DNA from: Lichenostomus cassidix
Taxonomy: Eukaryota > Chordata > Aves > Passeriformes > Meliphagidae
DNA: 64,000 nucleotides
Assembly: GCA_008360975.2 (NCBI GenBank)
Contig: CM039180.1
Coordinates: 9,143,122-9,207,121 of the forward strand
Reading direction: 5' to 3'
The notes beneath the pieces are model-generated. The model did no database searches, was not told the origin of the DNA, and was given only the letters and a program-made list of their open reading frames with translations. Position 1 is the stretch's first letter. Every line of letters begins with the position of its first letter. Below, piece by piece: positions 50,759 to 62,970 of this stretch. The translations under genes were made by a program, and so were the position numbers.

Positions 50759-53700
50759 CAGCTTGATTACACATCACAGAGCCTGTACAATTGAAGATAA
50801 TAAACAAAACACAATCCTGAGCATTTGAAGCAAGAATGCAGTGTAGTGACAACCCCAAACCTCCAGGTTTCCATGGATTTTTTATAACCTAGCAGATTAA
50901 GCTCACAGACTGTATTATAAATTTTAAAATATATTTGTTTCTATAGCAACTTCTGTGGTGCTATGTAGTATTCTGAAATCACATTACATTGCAGTTCAGT
51001 TGAATATCTTAGTAGCCATTTCTCAATGTATTGATTCTGAACTCCCCTGAAGAGGGTAAAACCTAATCTGTACATAATCGATTGTAGATTTCCCACTGAT
51101 CCCTGTTGACGTTTGCTTAGTCACTGCCAGTTCACCAGCAACTTCTTTAAACCTCCAGATATCAAGGGTATTTTCCTTATTATTTTCTGTGAAATTATTT
51201 GTATATCCTGAAAAACACTGGCTGTTACAGTTTGGGAAAGAACAGGAGGAGGAGGAGGAGGTGCCAGGGCAGTAGAACTTCATGACAAGGACATGGACAA
51301 TTAAAGTATATTAATAGGCAATAAGTAATTTTTCAGTGAGGGGTTTTAAATACTTCCTGTCATCATAGGTGGGCCTTTTTAAGCCCCAAATGAATAATAA
51401 AATCCCAAATTCATTATGATACCACTATATTGTCATCAGTTCACTTAGGCAACAGTTTTCTAATCACAAAAACAAGGCAAGGCTTCTAGACATTAAACCT
51501 TTTGAATGCAATCTCCTATTTCTAAATACACTAAAAATTATATGCTTTTCATTCATGGGTTCACTACCATTCTCTTGACATTTCAGTCAAGCCTTTTTAG
51601 GGCCACTTGGATATTTATAAATCATTAAAAAATGGGTCATCAGGTGAGCATTGATGCTAAAATGAGAAAATACCATTTGTGACAGAGATACAGAAGGCTA
51701 CCTGAAAATTTTCGTTCCAAAGTTTTGAAGTCCATCTACTTAGTTTTGATTCATTTCCAACTAATTTTAAATTTTAGTAAACTTTTCTCTGCTAAAAATT
51801 TGGTGGGGGGTGGTGCATTTCAGGACTGAGATTGTCTGGAAACATGATGAGAAATGGGACATTTCTAACTTTTTATTAAATTTTTAAAAGATTTAATCCA
51901 ATGAGTGAATTGTTAGCCACCCCCTCACTGTAATTCATGAAGGAATTTAGCTGGCAGTGTCTCATTTCTTAGTCACTCAGAAATGTTGTTTTCTCTCTGC
52001 ATGCCAGAATGACTTCTAGAGCAAAGGTCAGTGTTGAACTTACCTAATTGCAGAAGAAAATGCAACTCACTTTGCAATTTATTAACGAGCAGGAACATTG
52101 TATTTTTTAAGTTTTTTAATCATTGCATGTTTTGCAAATTGTCTCCATCACTGAGGGTCTATCAGCAGAGAGAACCTTCTACCTTGAGGATTTCTAGAGA
52201 CCTTGACATTTGTGCTCTGCACATAGGGGTTGTAGAGGTTCAAATGGGCAGAATTATCACAGATGGAGAAATTCTTGTTGCTGGCTTGCACAGGCCTTGT
52301 GTGCTCATGCAGGCAGCTGTGGTGTTCAGAAATTAGGATGGATACTGCCTAACCCTTAACACATGACCTTGAGCCTCCACCATCTGGTTCCTGGATACCT
52401 ACCTCAGGTAAATTTTCCCTTGAAAATGGTATTTCCCAGAGGACAACAGCCAAGTGTAGCTGCTGAGATTCACCTTATCAGGCCCTGTGAAACACTGGTA
52501 GGAGGGGAAATATCACACCATTTAAAACCAGGAATTACCATTACTTTGATGATCCAATCCAAAGACCAGTTAATATATTATAGGTGTGGCTATGGCCTGG
52601 AATATTAAAATACACGTCATGAATTTTATTTCTTAAACTTAAATACAGTGCTAGAAAAATTTATTCTTCTTGATTATCCTCTTTGCCTTATAATATTCCC
52701 TTTTATGTGGCTTCCATAGTGTTTCTTTATCACACAAAACACAAAGGGAAAATGAAGTGCATATTTCAACTGATCTTCTGTAACAATCTTGGAAAACCTC
52801 AGCACATTTATTTGCCATTCATTGCATTTTTGGAGGGCCTTTGAGCTAACTAATAACATGAAACACATGACCAGAGCTCACATTTCCTGAGGAAGAGGAT
52901 GATATGCCAGTGCTGAACTACGAGTTGAGTGCACTAAATGCTCCCAAAGAGGTGAGGAGAGATCTTCATGGCAGGGATGGATGTCAGAAATCTCTGGGGT
53001 TTGCAGCAGATAAGTGGGATCAACTCACGTTTGCCCTGTGCTGTCAGCCTGGGCTTGGGGACCTACATGTTCTCCCTTCCTGCAGCCTTGCAGGGGAAGG
53101 ATGTTTCCTCTGCACCAGTTTGTATTTACACTGAAACAGCTGTGTGCCTTCAATGGGGTCCCTCTGGATCTTCACTGGGGAAACTGGGGGAAGAGTCTAG
53201 AAGGCACGCCTGGCATGTATTCTGGTGAAGAGAAACCAACTTTACTGGAAGTTAAAGCATGTGTACTATTGGAAACACAAAATAATTTGTGTACTGCAGG
53301 TTTTCAACATTCCAGTGAATTTTCAGATAAATTTTCAGAAAAAATTCAAAATCTTTTTACTACAGGTTTTCAAATATTCAGGTAAATTTCAGATAAATAT
53401 CCTCAGTAATGGGTAAACCCATACATCAAGAACAATGTAACTGTTCTTTGTATAATCTATTTACAGCTACCATTTTTTTTTCCTGTTTATTCTATCACTT
53501 TCAGAAATGTACTGGTCTGAGAGGAAAAGTCTAATGATATCTTCTATTTAAGTACTGATTCCCACCAACAATAAAAGAATACTATATTACCCTGGATGCT
53601 AATAAACTTCAAAGCTTTTATTTACTACATATATGAATCACAAAGATTTATTCTTCTCATAAAATTCTGGAAGTGAAAGTAATGAGGAAGTAATAGACTA

Positions 53701-55535
53701 AAGAAGGGCACAGTCTATATTTTCTGGTGTATTTGTCAGCAGTCATGTACAATATGGCATTGAATATTCTTGAGTCATTATTTATTAAAAAATGAAAGAA
53801 GATAGGACAAGTAAAATAATATGAATTGTAGTTTAAGAGCTGCAATGTTAAATTGAATTGCTCCCACCAAAATAGATCCCAGCTAAGGATCTATTCAAAT
53901 GTGTTCATACACTTCTCATAAACTGCAATATTTCATATTTTTTTATTTAATTCAAAAGAAATTCGATGCATTCTTTCAGATTTTTTGCAATTTTATGTAA
54001 GCTGCATGTGACAAATGCATCTCTTTTGCTGTTGTGTAAAACTTAGTGAATTTCTGACAATGTCATTAAAAACATAACACTCTCCCTATCCATTAATAAG
54101 TGTGGAAGTCTCATCAAACTTTTTACACTTCTGGTAGTATTAGACTATGTCCTGGCAAAATCCTATGATAAATTCAAATGTCTGCCTGATCTCATGTTCT
54201 GATTTATTCTGGAGTACTTGTCCACTACCAAATGCATGATCTCCTTCATGTCTGACACTAATTGCACTCAATATTACTCTCACTGTGTTATGGGAGGATT
54301 GGAGTCTTCTAGATGCAACATCATTCACTGGATAAGAAACTGAATTACAACAGATGTATAAACTCTTCCTCTCACTGTGGGATCAAACTAAGCAAGTCCC
54401 TTGACTTCTTTATTTCTTTTCCCATCATTTATATGTGTGCTACCCCATTAACTTCATAAACTCTCCAGGGCAGAAACTAGGTTTGAAGTGCTTGGCTCAG
54501 GAGGAGCTTAATCCCTTTAAATGCTACTTAAATATAAATAATAGTAATAAACTCTTGGCAGCAGGCTGCTGATACACTCAGGCTGCTGCCTTGCCATGCT
54601 GGATAATATTGTCCCCTTGGCTCCTTGAGGCTGCTCCCTGAGGCCCCAGCTTGGAGCAGGGACAGTCACCCTCCCTCCTCTCAGTCTGGGTGCAGAGCCC
54701 AGGCTTGGAGCTGACGTGTCAGAGACAGAGAAGTGATGGATTCAGCTTTGCTCCCAAAAGACCAAAACTGCAGCCAAAGGAGGGGTGTGATGGCTGCGAG
54801 GTGAGGCTTGCAAGAGACACTCAGCAGAGGCATTTTGGCGTGGGCTCAGGATGGTCATCCCTGGCAGGTGGGTCAGTCCCTGCAGCTTGGCCCCTCCTAA
54901 GCCCATTTCAACAGGAAAACTGCCTCTTTGGAGTCTGTTGTAGGAGTGCATTGCTTTCAGCTTTGACATGATCTAGGATCAGCACAGGTAAATGTTGCTC
55001 ATTTTCATACAGAATGTAGTCCTACCAGGTTTAGTTTGGGTCTTTCAAATGGCTTTTGGAATTTGAAGACAAGATGTCTTCATTGGACCATGTGGCTTTG
55101 CTGAAGCTAAAGCAAATCATGGATGGTAGCACATTAAACTAACATTTTATTTAGGTCTCTAAGAATAGAATTTTATAAAAAGTACAGGAATTATGTTTAA
55201 TTTCATTCTTATCTTAAATACTGCTTGACTAAAGGATTAATGCTAAAAGAAGCTGCAGAAGATAGTGACCACCTTCTAGTCATTAGGAAATATCAGAATT
55301 AAAGACATGTTCAAAATTAATCTGGAGTCATGGAAACAAATACTCATTACCCTGCAGAAGGAATTTGCAGTCTGACAAATGTCTTGAAACTTGTGGGAGT
55401 TTTTGAATTGTGAAGTTGTGATATTCCCCTGGATGAAATAAGTTTATTTGCTTGTTTCTGTTTCAACTATCTGAAATTATTGATACAATTGCTGTTGGTT
55501 TATCTTTTTATGACATGCATATTTGTGTTCCTCAG

Positions 55536-55617
55536 ATAAATGGGAAGCCCCTGCAGTACATTTTCCCTCATACAAGGCTCAAACTACTGAGAGACCCAAA
55601 GGATCACACAGTTTCAG
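55536..55617 (+). CDS. PCLO: Piccolo, exon E (start of the PDZ domain)
   Basis: The 82-nt exon has 27 codons plus one base: [20 protein letters not shown] then PKDHTVS and the first base of a Gly codon. The acceptor is CTCAG/ATA and the donor is TTTCAG/GTAAAA, phase 1. The peptide corresponds to the first beta strand of the PDZ domain of Piccolo, just before the GLG(I/F)-type carboxylate-binding loop, which must lie in the next exon outside the window. In mammals the equivalent segment reads, from memory, MNGKTMHYIFPHARIKITRD, so this exon has changed more than exon D. I chose the first GT because Ser-Gly at the junction matches the mammalian protein. Confidence 0.9.
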
Positions 55618-58600
55618 GTAAAAAACCCTCTACCAGACATGATAATTAATTTGATTAACATGAATTATACAAAAGAATTCCAGTATTAAAAATAGTCCCT
55701 GGGTCTATGCAGCAGGAAAATCAGTGGTCATTTTAAATCTTGCTCATTTGCTATAACAGAAAGCAGCAGTGCATAAAAAAGGTCACGACATCTGTTCAAG
55801 ACATATAAGCTATACAGACATTAAAAACAGGGGAAAATCTGTTGTGTTATCCATATGAACAGTCTGTTTTGCTGTTGCTTATTATGTAACTCTACATTCT
55901 CTGCATGAGTTCTTATAAAATAAGCTTGTGTAGGTGTTCAACATGTACAGAACTGAGAATTTTATTCTTTCTGTTCTGGAACTCTATCCCCCCCATAGAG
56001 GGGGTTAGCAGAACAATCAGATCCCATTTTTCTGTGATATCTTCACACGGAGACATTTATCAGAGGACTTCAGATTTATTTTCTTTTTCCCTAACACTGA
56101 CATAAATACTTGTGTAAGTCAGAGTCTGCTTGCCAGGGAGATGAAAGAGGCACAGGTGACATTCATTCACCTCCCGGGCTGAGAGCTGGAATGCAGTGTG
56201 ATATTTTCATGTATCAAACTGTAAAAGTCTGCCAGTTACAAGACCTGGCACAGGTAAGGTCTGTGTGTCTGAGCTTTTGGAATTGCACTTTTTCTCACAT
56301 CTAATACTGATACGGAACTCAGAGTTATTTTAATACACTGTTTTTGTTCTTTTAAAGGTAGGTGCTTTAAGCGGTTTTGTCATGAAACCCTCAGACTTTT
56401 AACTTGCTTAAAAAATTCTAATAGTGTGTGTCAGACTCTGTTTCTGCACAGAAGTAATTACCAACTGCCAGCCCTGGTGTTCCCTTGAGCATTAAGTAGA
56501 AAGTGGCACGAACTTACTTGAATTGCTAAATATTGTTTTCACAGGGTTTCTGGCAGTAAAGTCTTGATAATTTCCATCCTCAGTATCCACCTCATCTTTA
56601 GGGTGTTAAATGAATGCTCTGTATGTATTATGAGGTATTTTCTTGTTAGTCAGCGTAACACCCACTGACGATTTCAGGCTGCAGAAAGACCCCTCCACCC
56701 ACACAGCACAGTCTGAAAGGAGCTGCTGGCTCTGCTCTGTGTCAGCCTGTGCTGCTCCAGGCCCTCCCTGGCCGCAGGAACTCCTTGGCATCCTTGTAGG
56801 GATCTTTGCCCTGCGGGCTGATGAGTAATGCTGTGATCCAAGCTGCTCTCTTACTCACAAATAAGTGGAATTACAACCACACAAGTGTAAAGCTCATGAT
56901 TTAGTGTTGCTGAAGCCTGCTCTCCTATGTAAAGTTACTAAGCCTCATTCAGTGGGAAATGCCTGTCCCAAATTTTCACTAACTCTCATGCTGGCAACCA
57001 CAGCAGCACACTGAGCCCCAGGGCAAATGCCTTGTGAGCAGCGATGGGCAAAACCAAGGGCTAGATATCGACATCTCATTTACTAATTCCCTGCACAGAT
57101 GAGGTCACATAGGAGCAAAAATTTACTCAGGGTCCTGCTAAGGTCATATAGCCCACACTGGGATTGCTTACTGCTATAGCTACATAATATTGTGTTTAAG
57201 TTCTGATTGGAGAAAGCAAGCTTGGCTCTGTCTACAGGCTGTTGTCATACTTTTGTGTTTCAGTCCAGATACATGCTTGGAGACCTACACAGACATATTT
57301 CTGTATTATGTACACATAGATTTCCCTACAAATTTTTAAAGGCTTAAATGCAAATTGTATAGAAAAGAGCCAAAGGTAGAATAGGGAGGCCCTGAAACAG
57401 AATAATTAGTTGTAGTTTTCATTCCTTCTACATCTTTGAAGTACCATAACTCCTTCACTTTCTAATTCCCTTCTTTCCCTTCTCTCAAATGTCTGAATGG
57501 CTTAAGCACACTAAAACTCTCTTAAAATGTGTAGTGCTTTACATTTAGCCTTCAGCTTTCCAAACGACCTCTCCCAGAGAAAAATACATGGTTTTAGAAA
57601 GAATTAATTTTGATTAACCGTTATCTGCAAACTAATAGTAAGCATCTATGTTTATTAACCAGACAATCCCTAATAACCAGAGGAAGACATAGAACTCTAT
57701 TGTGCAGCAAAAGTTGCTTTAAATATTGGTAAATTAAACAACATATACTTTTATACCATCACAGCTATGTCACTGCAAGAGTTTTGGATATTCATCTGGA
57801 TGGTTTGTTTGCTTCACTAGCTGGTTTCTTTTTCTCTGTTTTTTGGTTTTTTTTTCTTCCCTTTGTCTCTTTCTGCTCTCCCTTTCTCCCTGCCCTCCTT
57901 TCGTATCAAAAGTACCAATATGAGATGTTGATTCATTTTGTCTGCCTTTATACTTGTTGCATGAACACAGGAGGAGTGTATATTAAAAACCACAACTGTC
58001 AGTAAAGCTCATGTGGGGAGTCAGCTCTTTCCAAGTGACCAGACAGTCCCAGTTGCAGCCAGCCTTTCAGTAGCACCTTCAGCTGAACTTTTGTGTCGCT
58101 GATTCTGACAAGTCAGCTGGCCTGTGGTCCTGGGTGACCACAACAGCAAATCCACCATCCACTGTCTGCAATTTCCTCACAGTATGTAAAAAAGCATCCT
58201 CTGTCTTGGCTATGCACAAAAGCCTCTCCTATGTGATCATTTCTGCACATGCAAGAGCAGTTTCTACTGATGTTTCAAATGATCTACATGCAGTTTGGTC
58301 AGTTCTGCAGCAGGAACTGCCCGAGACTGACAGGTTCTCCTCTCAGGGAATTCATGAACACATCTTCAGTATAAATCAGTGTACCTTAACTGGAGTTGGC
58401 ACAGCAGGAGTTACATAGGGAAATGTCCCAAACTGTACACAATTCCCACTTGGAGAATTCCTCTAACTGTTGACCAGCTGCTTTGCTGGGAAGCTGGCCA
58501 GAGCTTTAGCCCATTAGCTCATGTCACTGGAGTTCTTGGGCCAGCCTGAGCATTAATGATTTGGTGTGCTGGGTCAGCCCAGATAACCAACTCTACCATA

Positions 58601-59182
58601 GCAGCTCTAACTGTAGGACAAGCTTAAATTTCATCCTAATACCACCATTATAATTTGAATTCCACAAGTCTCATCGTAATCTTACCACAGTAAAAATTAC
58701 TGCCTATTATGAATCCAAAAATTGTCACATTCTGAATATCAATTATGAATAGTCCCAAATATTTTAAAATTCAGGCTTTTCCACTTCATTATATGTGCAC
58801 ATGCGTTTGGTTTATTTGCTTTCTTGATTAATGAGAACTGACTGTAAAGTACAGATGCCTTTGCTGCCTCTTACATAACCTGGCATAATTTTGCACACAG
58901 AAGCATATAATGTGAATTTTGGCGTATGAATGGGGTGTTTAAGGATTGAGGAGCCGAGCCAAAATTGTGATGGCAAAAGAATAGTAGTGCTGAATGAGAA
59001 ATAGATGTATACTTGTTCACTGGCCTCTCTCTTGAATGTTCTTGTTTTTTCATTATACACCATAATCAGGAGCACACAGATCTACTTTTCAAGATGTGCA
59101 ATGTCTCCTCCTCAGACAATGCTGAGTGGTGTGAAGGAATTTCCAAGAATTTTCTCTGCAAAGGCTGATTAATAGTTGCAAT

Positions 59183-59208
59183 TAAAAAAAAAAAAAAGAA
59201 AAAAAAAA
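59183..59208. repeat. A-rich run
   Basis: Two A runs are separated by a single G. No attached retroposon is recognised. Confidence 0.8.
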
Positions 59209-59494
59209 TTGGCATAATGGTTATGCTGAGGTTCCAAAGCAGTGACAGCATTGATCAGGAAGCTGTTGATGCACACTCATAGGGAAAATCCAACAAGGCA
59301 GACACATCTCACTATGTCTATAGGTACAATGAGTGCACTCAGTCAAAGGTAATTTTTACTCCTTTACCTCACATAGGATGAGTCATAAGTAATTCTTCCT
59401 TTTTGAAAGGAGGGGTGTTCTGTGTTTCCAGGAAGAAAAATATACCTTTGAGGAGCCAGACTGTGTTGGGGAACATCCTCTTCAATTCTGGGGG

Positions 59495-59526
59495 AAAAAA
59501 AAAAAAAAAAGGAAACAAAAAAAAAA
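59495..59526. repeat. A-rich run
   Basis: A16 followed by GGAAAC and A10. No attached retroposon is recognised. Confidence 0.8.
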
Positions 59527-61155
59527 GATAAATGATTCAGAAAAATCTGCAAACTTTGTAGTGGAGTAAAGAAGGGAATTAGAAGGTGGGCAGAAGACTG
59601 CAGCCCTAATCTGCACTTCAGCAGTGATGTCAATGAAACTGCAAGGAGAATGACAGGGTAGCTGTAATGCTGTAATGCTGTACACACATCAGACATGCCT
59701 CATACTCTCCATAAGGATTGCTAATTTCTGCAAACAACACTACACTTCTGCATTATGCCAGCTCATGCAGTGCTTATTCTGATAGAGGGGAAGAGAATTA
59801 TGTCATATATAAAAGAATATAATATAAATATTATAGCTAGCATATACACATATATATATATCATGTGTTAAATAGTAATATATCATATTATATTTATATC
59901 AATTATGTAGCTGTGTCTTAAATACCAAGGCTGACATGGATGGGTGAGTTCAAAACTAGTGTTTTAACCAATGAAGTTCAGCTGTGAGTCAGTGGCCTCT
60001 ATGGAGCCATGGGTGTCTATCAGTAAACACAAATAAAACTCAGTGCCTACAGGGGATTTCATAGATTTAAAGCTACAGCCTACCATAGGTGACACCCTAG
60101 ATTTTGATGTGACACATCATCCAAGAGGAAGAGATCTTTATCTTGTTTTCAAGTAGATGTGATAAATACTTCAAGATGCTAATTCATAAAACACTTTATG
60201 ATCCTTCAGGACGATAACAAGTGTGCAAATCAGCATGAAGCAGATTTGCAGCTGATATAAATCAGTGCTGTGCTATTAAAACAACAGCAATATATCTGAA
60301 TTTCACCAGCTTGTGATTTGACTTCGTATCTATTTTATGCCTTAATTGCCAATGGCCAAGAAAGGCAATAGCTGAGTAGTTTTAATCGTGTTTCTAGGAA
60401 ACAACTTCATTTAAGCTAATTTTGTTAGCAGCACCAAAACAATTCTGAGGACAATCTTGGAAAAGTTTTACCTGTCTAGACAACCAACCTCGGATACGGA
60501 TCATCATGTTATGTATTCCGGAGAATTGCATAAGAATAACAATGCTAATAAAAATTTAGGCTGGATTTTATTATACACATTACATTTCCTGCTGCTTTCC
60601 AGGTTCCTGGTTGACTTGTTTTAGTTTGCTTTGTTATGTTTTCTTTCTCCCTGTTCTCCAGACTTTAGGGATTGCTTTATCACAACTACAATGTCTAAAT
60701 AAATAGCTTACATTTCATTGTGGTATTTTTAACTCTGATCTCTCTGAGAGAAGTCATTGATGTTTTTTTCTGTGTTTGAGCCTTCTGTTCCATGCAGACA
60801 ATGGAACTGAGTGTAAAATTGTTCCAGCAGATAAGGGCTTACTAGCACCCTAGCATATGTCTGGTCTAGATAAGGCTGGAGAAGGAATGAGGAGATAATG
60901 TCTAGTAAATGAACACAGGAGGAAGGTATGTTCTGCCTCCTTTCACAGCCAAATAGTGTTGAATGGCTTCACATTGTTTGGTTTGATGGATATGTTCTCG
61001 TTGCTATAACATGGTACATTGGCACATTACAAAATCTTTCATGCCTAATGTCTCATTTTCATGCTTTCTCCCCATGTGTTTTCTACCACTGGACCTTGCC
61101 CAAAAAAGATCATCCTTGTGCACCATTGCCATAATTCACCATTCTGGTTTTGTAC

Positions 61156-61199
61156 TGGTTTTCACCACTTTCTATATTAATAGAAAGTGGTGAAAACCA
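61156..61199. repeat. Perfect 20-bp inverted repeat with 4-nt loop
   Basis: The left arm TGGTTTTCACCACTTTCTAT (61156-61175) and right arm ATAGAAAGTGGTGAAAACCA (61180-61199) are exact reverse complements around ATTA. The stem stops abruptly, since the next base pair (C/T) does not match. It is far longer and cleaner than the AT-rich palindromes elsewhere in the introns. Confidence 0.95.
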
Positions 61200-62830
61200 T
61201 ATTTGGACTTGTGGTTCTTTCTGCTCTTGGTGGTATGTCTGTGCATTGGATTTGAAACAAAACAGTTAATCTCTATTTTGAGATTTAAGCATATCCCATT
61301 TCAAACTACTCAGAGATAGGTGTTGTAGCCCTGCATTTTGCAGTTTAAGCCCATTTCAATTTTTCCCATTTTACTTCTGTATAGATTCAACTTCAAAGCA
61401 CACAATACCCAAAGGTATTTAAATGACCATGGCTTTACAGAAATAGTGAGTTTCAGCTACCAACTTGAAGGGTATACTTTAAGGTTCTTAGAAATGAAAT
61501 CAGTAGCATTTTTTAAAATATCTTTCTTGAAAGTTCAGTCATCTAAAAGTCTATTAAAAATTCATATAGCTCTATTTCTAACTGTGACCAAAGTCAGATT
61601 GCTGCTGACACTCATACTTACAGTTCCCTATGCCAATTCCCACAAACGCATGTGTGATTACTGAAAATCTGTTGTACATTCTAATTGCTTCTTTACTTTC
61701 CCTGCTCATATAATTAGACAGACAAATGGTTTTATACTTTCAAAAATTAGCCCAGAGGAAATATTTGCTTGAGTTAACCCATGAACAATGTTTGCACAGA
61801 GCTTCTGGATCACATGCCAGCATTCTCCTGCATGTGTTGAAGTTGTTGCTACTGCATAGGACCTATATGATAATTAAACATAATCGGTCCTTGCATTTGC
61901 TACTGGAATGTTATTTACTTTCATACGAGAAAACACTCCTCGAAAATTAATTTTCACTTTTGTGTAAAATCAGGACCACCTGCACCAGCAAAAAGCCTGC
62001 TGGGACTTGACTTTTTCAGTTTTTCTCTGTTCTTTTTTTCCTATCTTTCCTTTAACCTTTAACTTAAGGTTAAGGTTATCAGCATTTGTTTGGAAAAGAA
62101 AGTCTAGTAATTGTTTAGATACTGAAATGGTTCCAGGAAATCTAAGCTGTTTATACTCTAATGGCAATAATGGAGCTGGTCAGCAAAGCAGTGAAAAGAC
62201 TGTAAGATTTTATGATCTTCTGTGTGACCTGAGAGCAACAGCAACAGATTGGCAACAGTCTGATCTTTATTATCTCCATAAGGGACAAAAAAAGACTAAA
62301 CTGCAATTGCAGAGATCAGGTTCTGGTCAGCATATTCCAGCAAAATAAATTACAGGCTTTCTGCTGTGTTGCTGCTGTGACACAATGAAGTATACAAGGA
62401 GATAGGATTTCATAGTGTCTGAGACACATCGAGACCCAGAAGTTCAGAATAAATAAATCTAAAGAGACAGAAATACCTCATGGTGGAAACCAGGAAATTA
62501 GAGTGATGAATTTTGAAAACACATTTGCAGTGATGCTTGCCAGGTCTGTAGTGACAGCATTTATTAATGTCAGGTTGTTGGTTACTGATCATGTATAATT
62601 TTTATCTCTGTGTGTATATATACATATATATATAATGAATATGCATCACTGAAGTAGTTTGTGATGTCTGGAAGAATATGAAACGACAAGTGAAATGTCC
62701 TTTTGAAAGTCACAGAGTTGGTTAATTGCCAAAAATAAAAAAAAGGCCATTCAATATTTTTCCTCCAAGTAGGGATATCTCACAAAAATAACTCTGTAGT
62801 TATTAAGCACTTGAAATTGTTGCTAGCATA

Positions 62831-62970
62831 GAATGGAATGGAATGGAATGGAGTAGGATAGAATAGAATAGAATAGAATAGAATAGAATAGTAGAATAGA
62901 ATAGAATAGAATAGAATAGTAGAATAGAATAGAATAGAATAGAATAGAATAGAATAGAATAGAATAGAAT
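62831..62970. repeat. (GAATG)n/(GAATA)n pentanucleotide microsatellite
   Basis: About four GAATG units are followed by some two dozen GAATA units, with two identical GTAGAATA interruptions near 62890 and 62917. It directly abuts the 3' end of the minus-strand CR1. The minus-strand frame repeating Tyr-Ser-Ile-Leu-Phe is a product of the repeat. Confidence 0.95.

Larger units (their letters stand above)
47737..55535 (+). other. PCLO: PCLO intron between exons D and E
   Basis: This 7.8-kb intron ends at TTTGTGTTCCTCAG/ATAAAT and is phase 0. It contains a sense-oriented CR1 (about 48479-48737), a 36-bp tandem duplication (50694-50758), a short GGA run (about 51245-51261) and a relatively GC-rich stretch near 54550-54960 whose origin I cannot name. 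The rest is AT-rich with nothing recognisable. Confidence 0.85.

Noticed and set aside
54550..54960. GC-rich stretch as a CpG island or first exon
   Set aside because: CpG dinucleotides are few, there is no promoter-like structure, and the open frames on both strands are unrelated to known proteins.
56110..56304. Donor-like CACAG/GTAAGG at about 56253 as the next PDZ exon
   Set aside because: The upstream translation lacks the GLG loop and the GGKEIPG-type sequence expected after exon E.
59815..59900. AT-rich palindromic region as a hairpin gene or origin
   Set aside because: Pairing is explained by alternating A and T; arms are imperfect and there is no further signal.
62007..62348. 113-codon + strand frame with protein-like composition
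   Set aside because: No match to Piccolo PDZ-C2 linker sequence that I can recall, no good flanking splice sites, and no partner. Kept only as a possible target for a database search.
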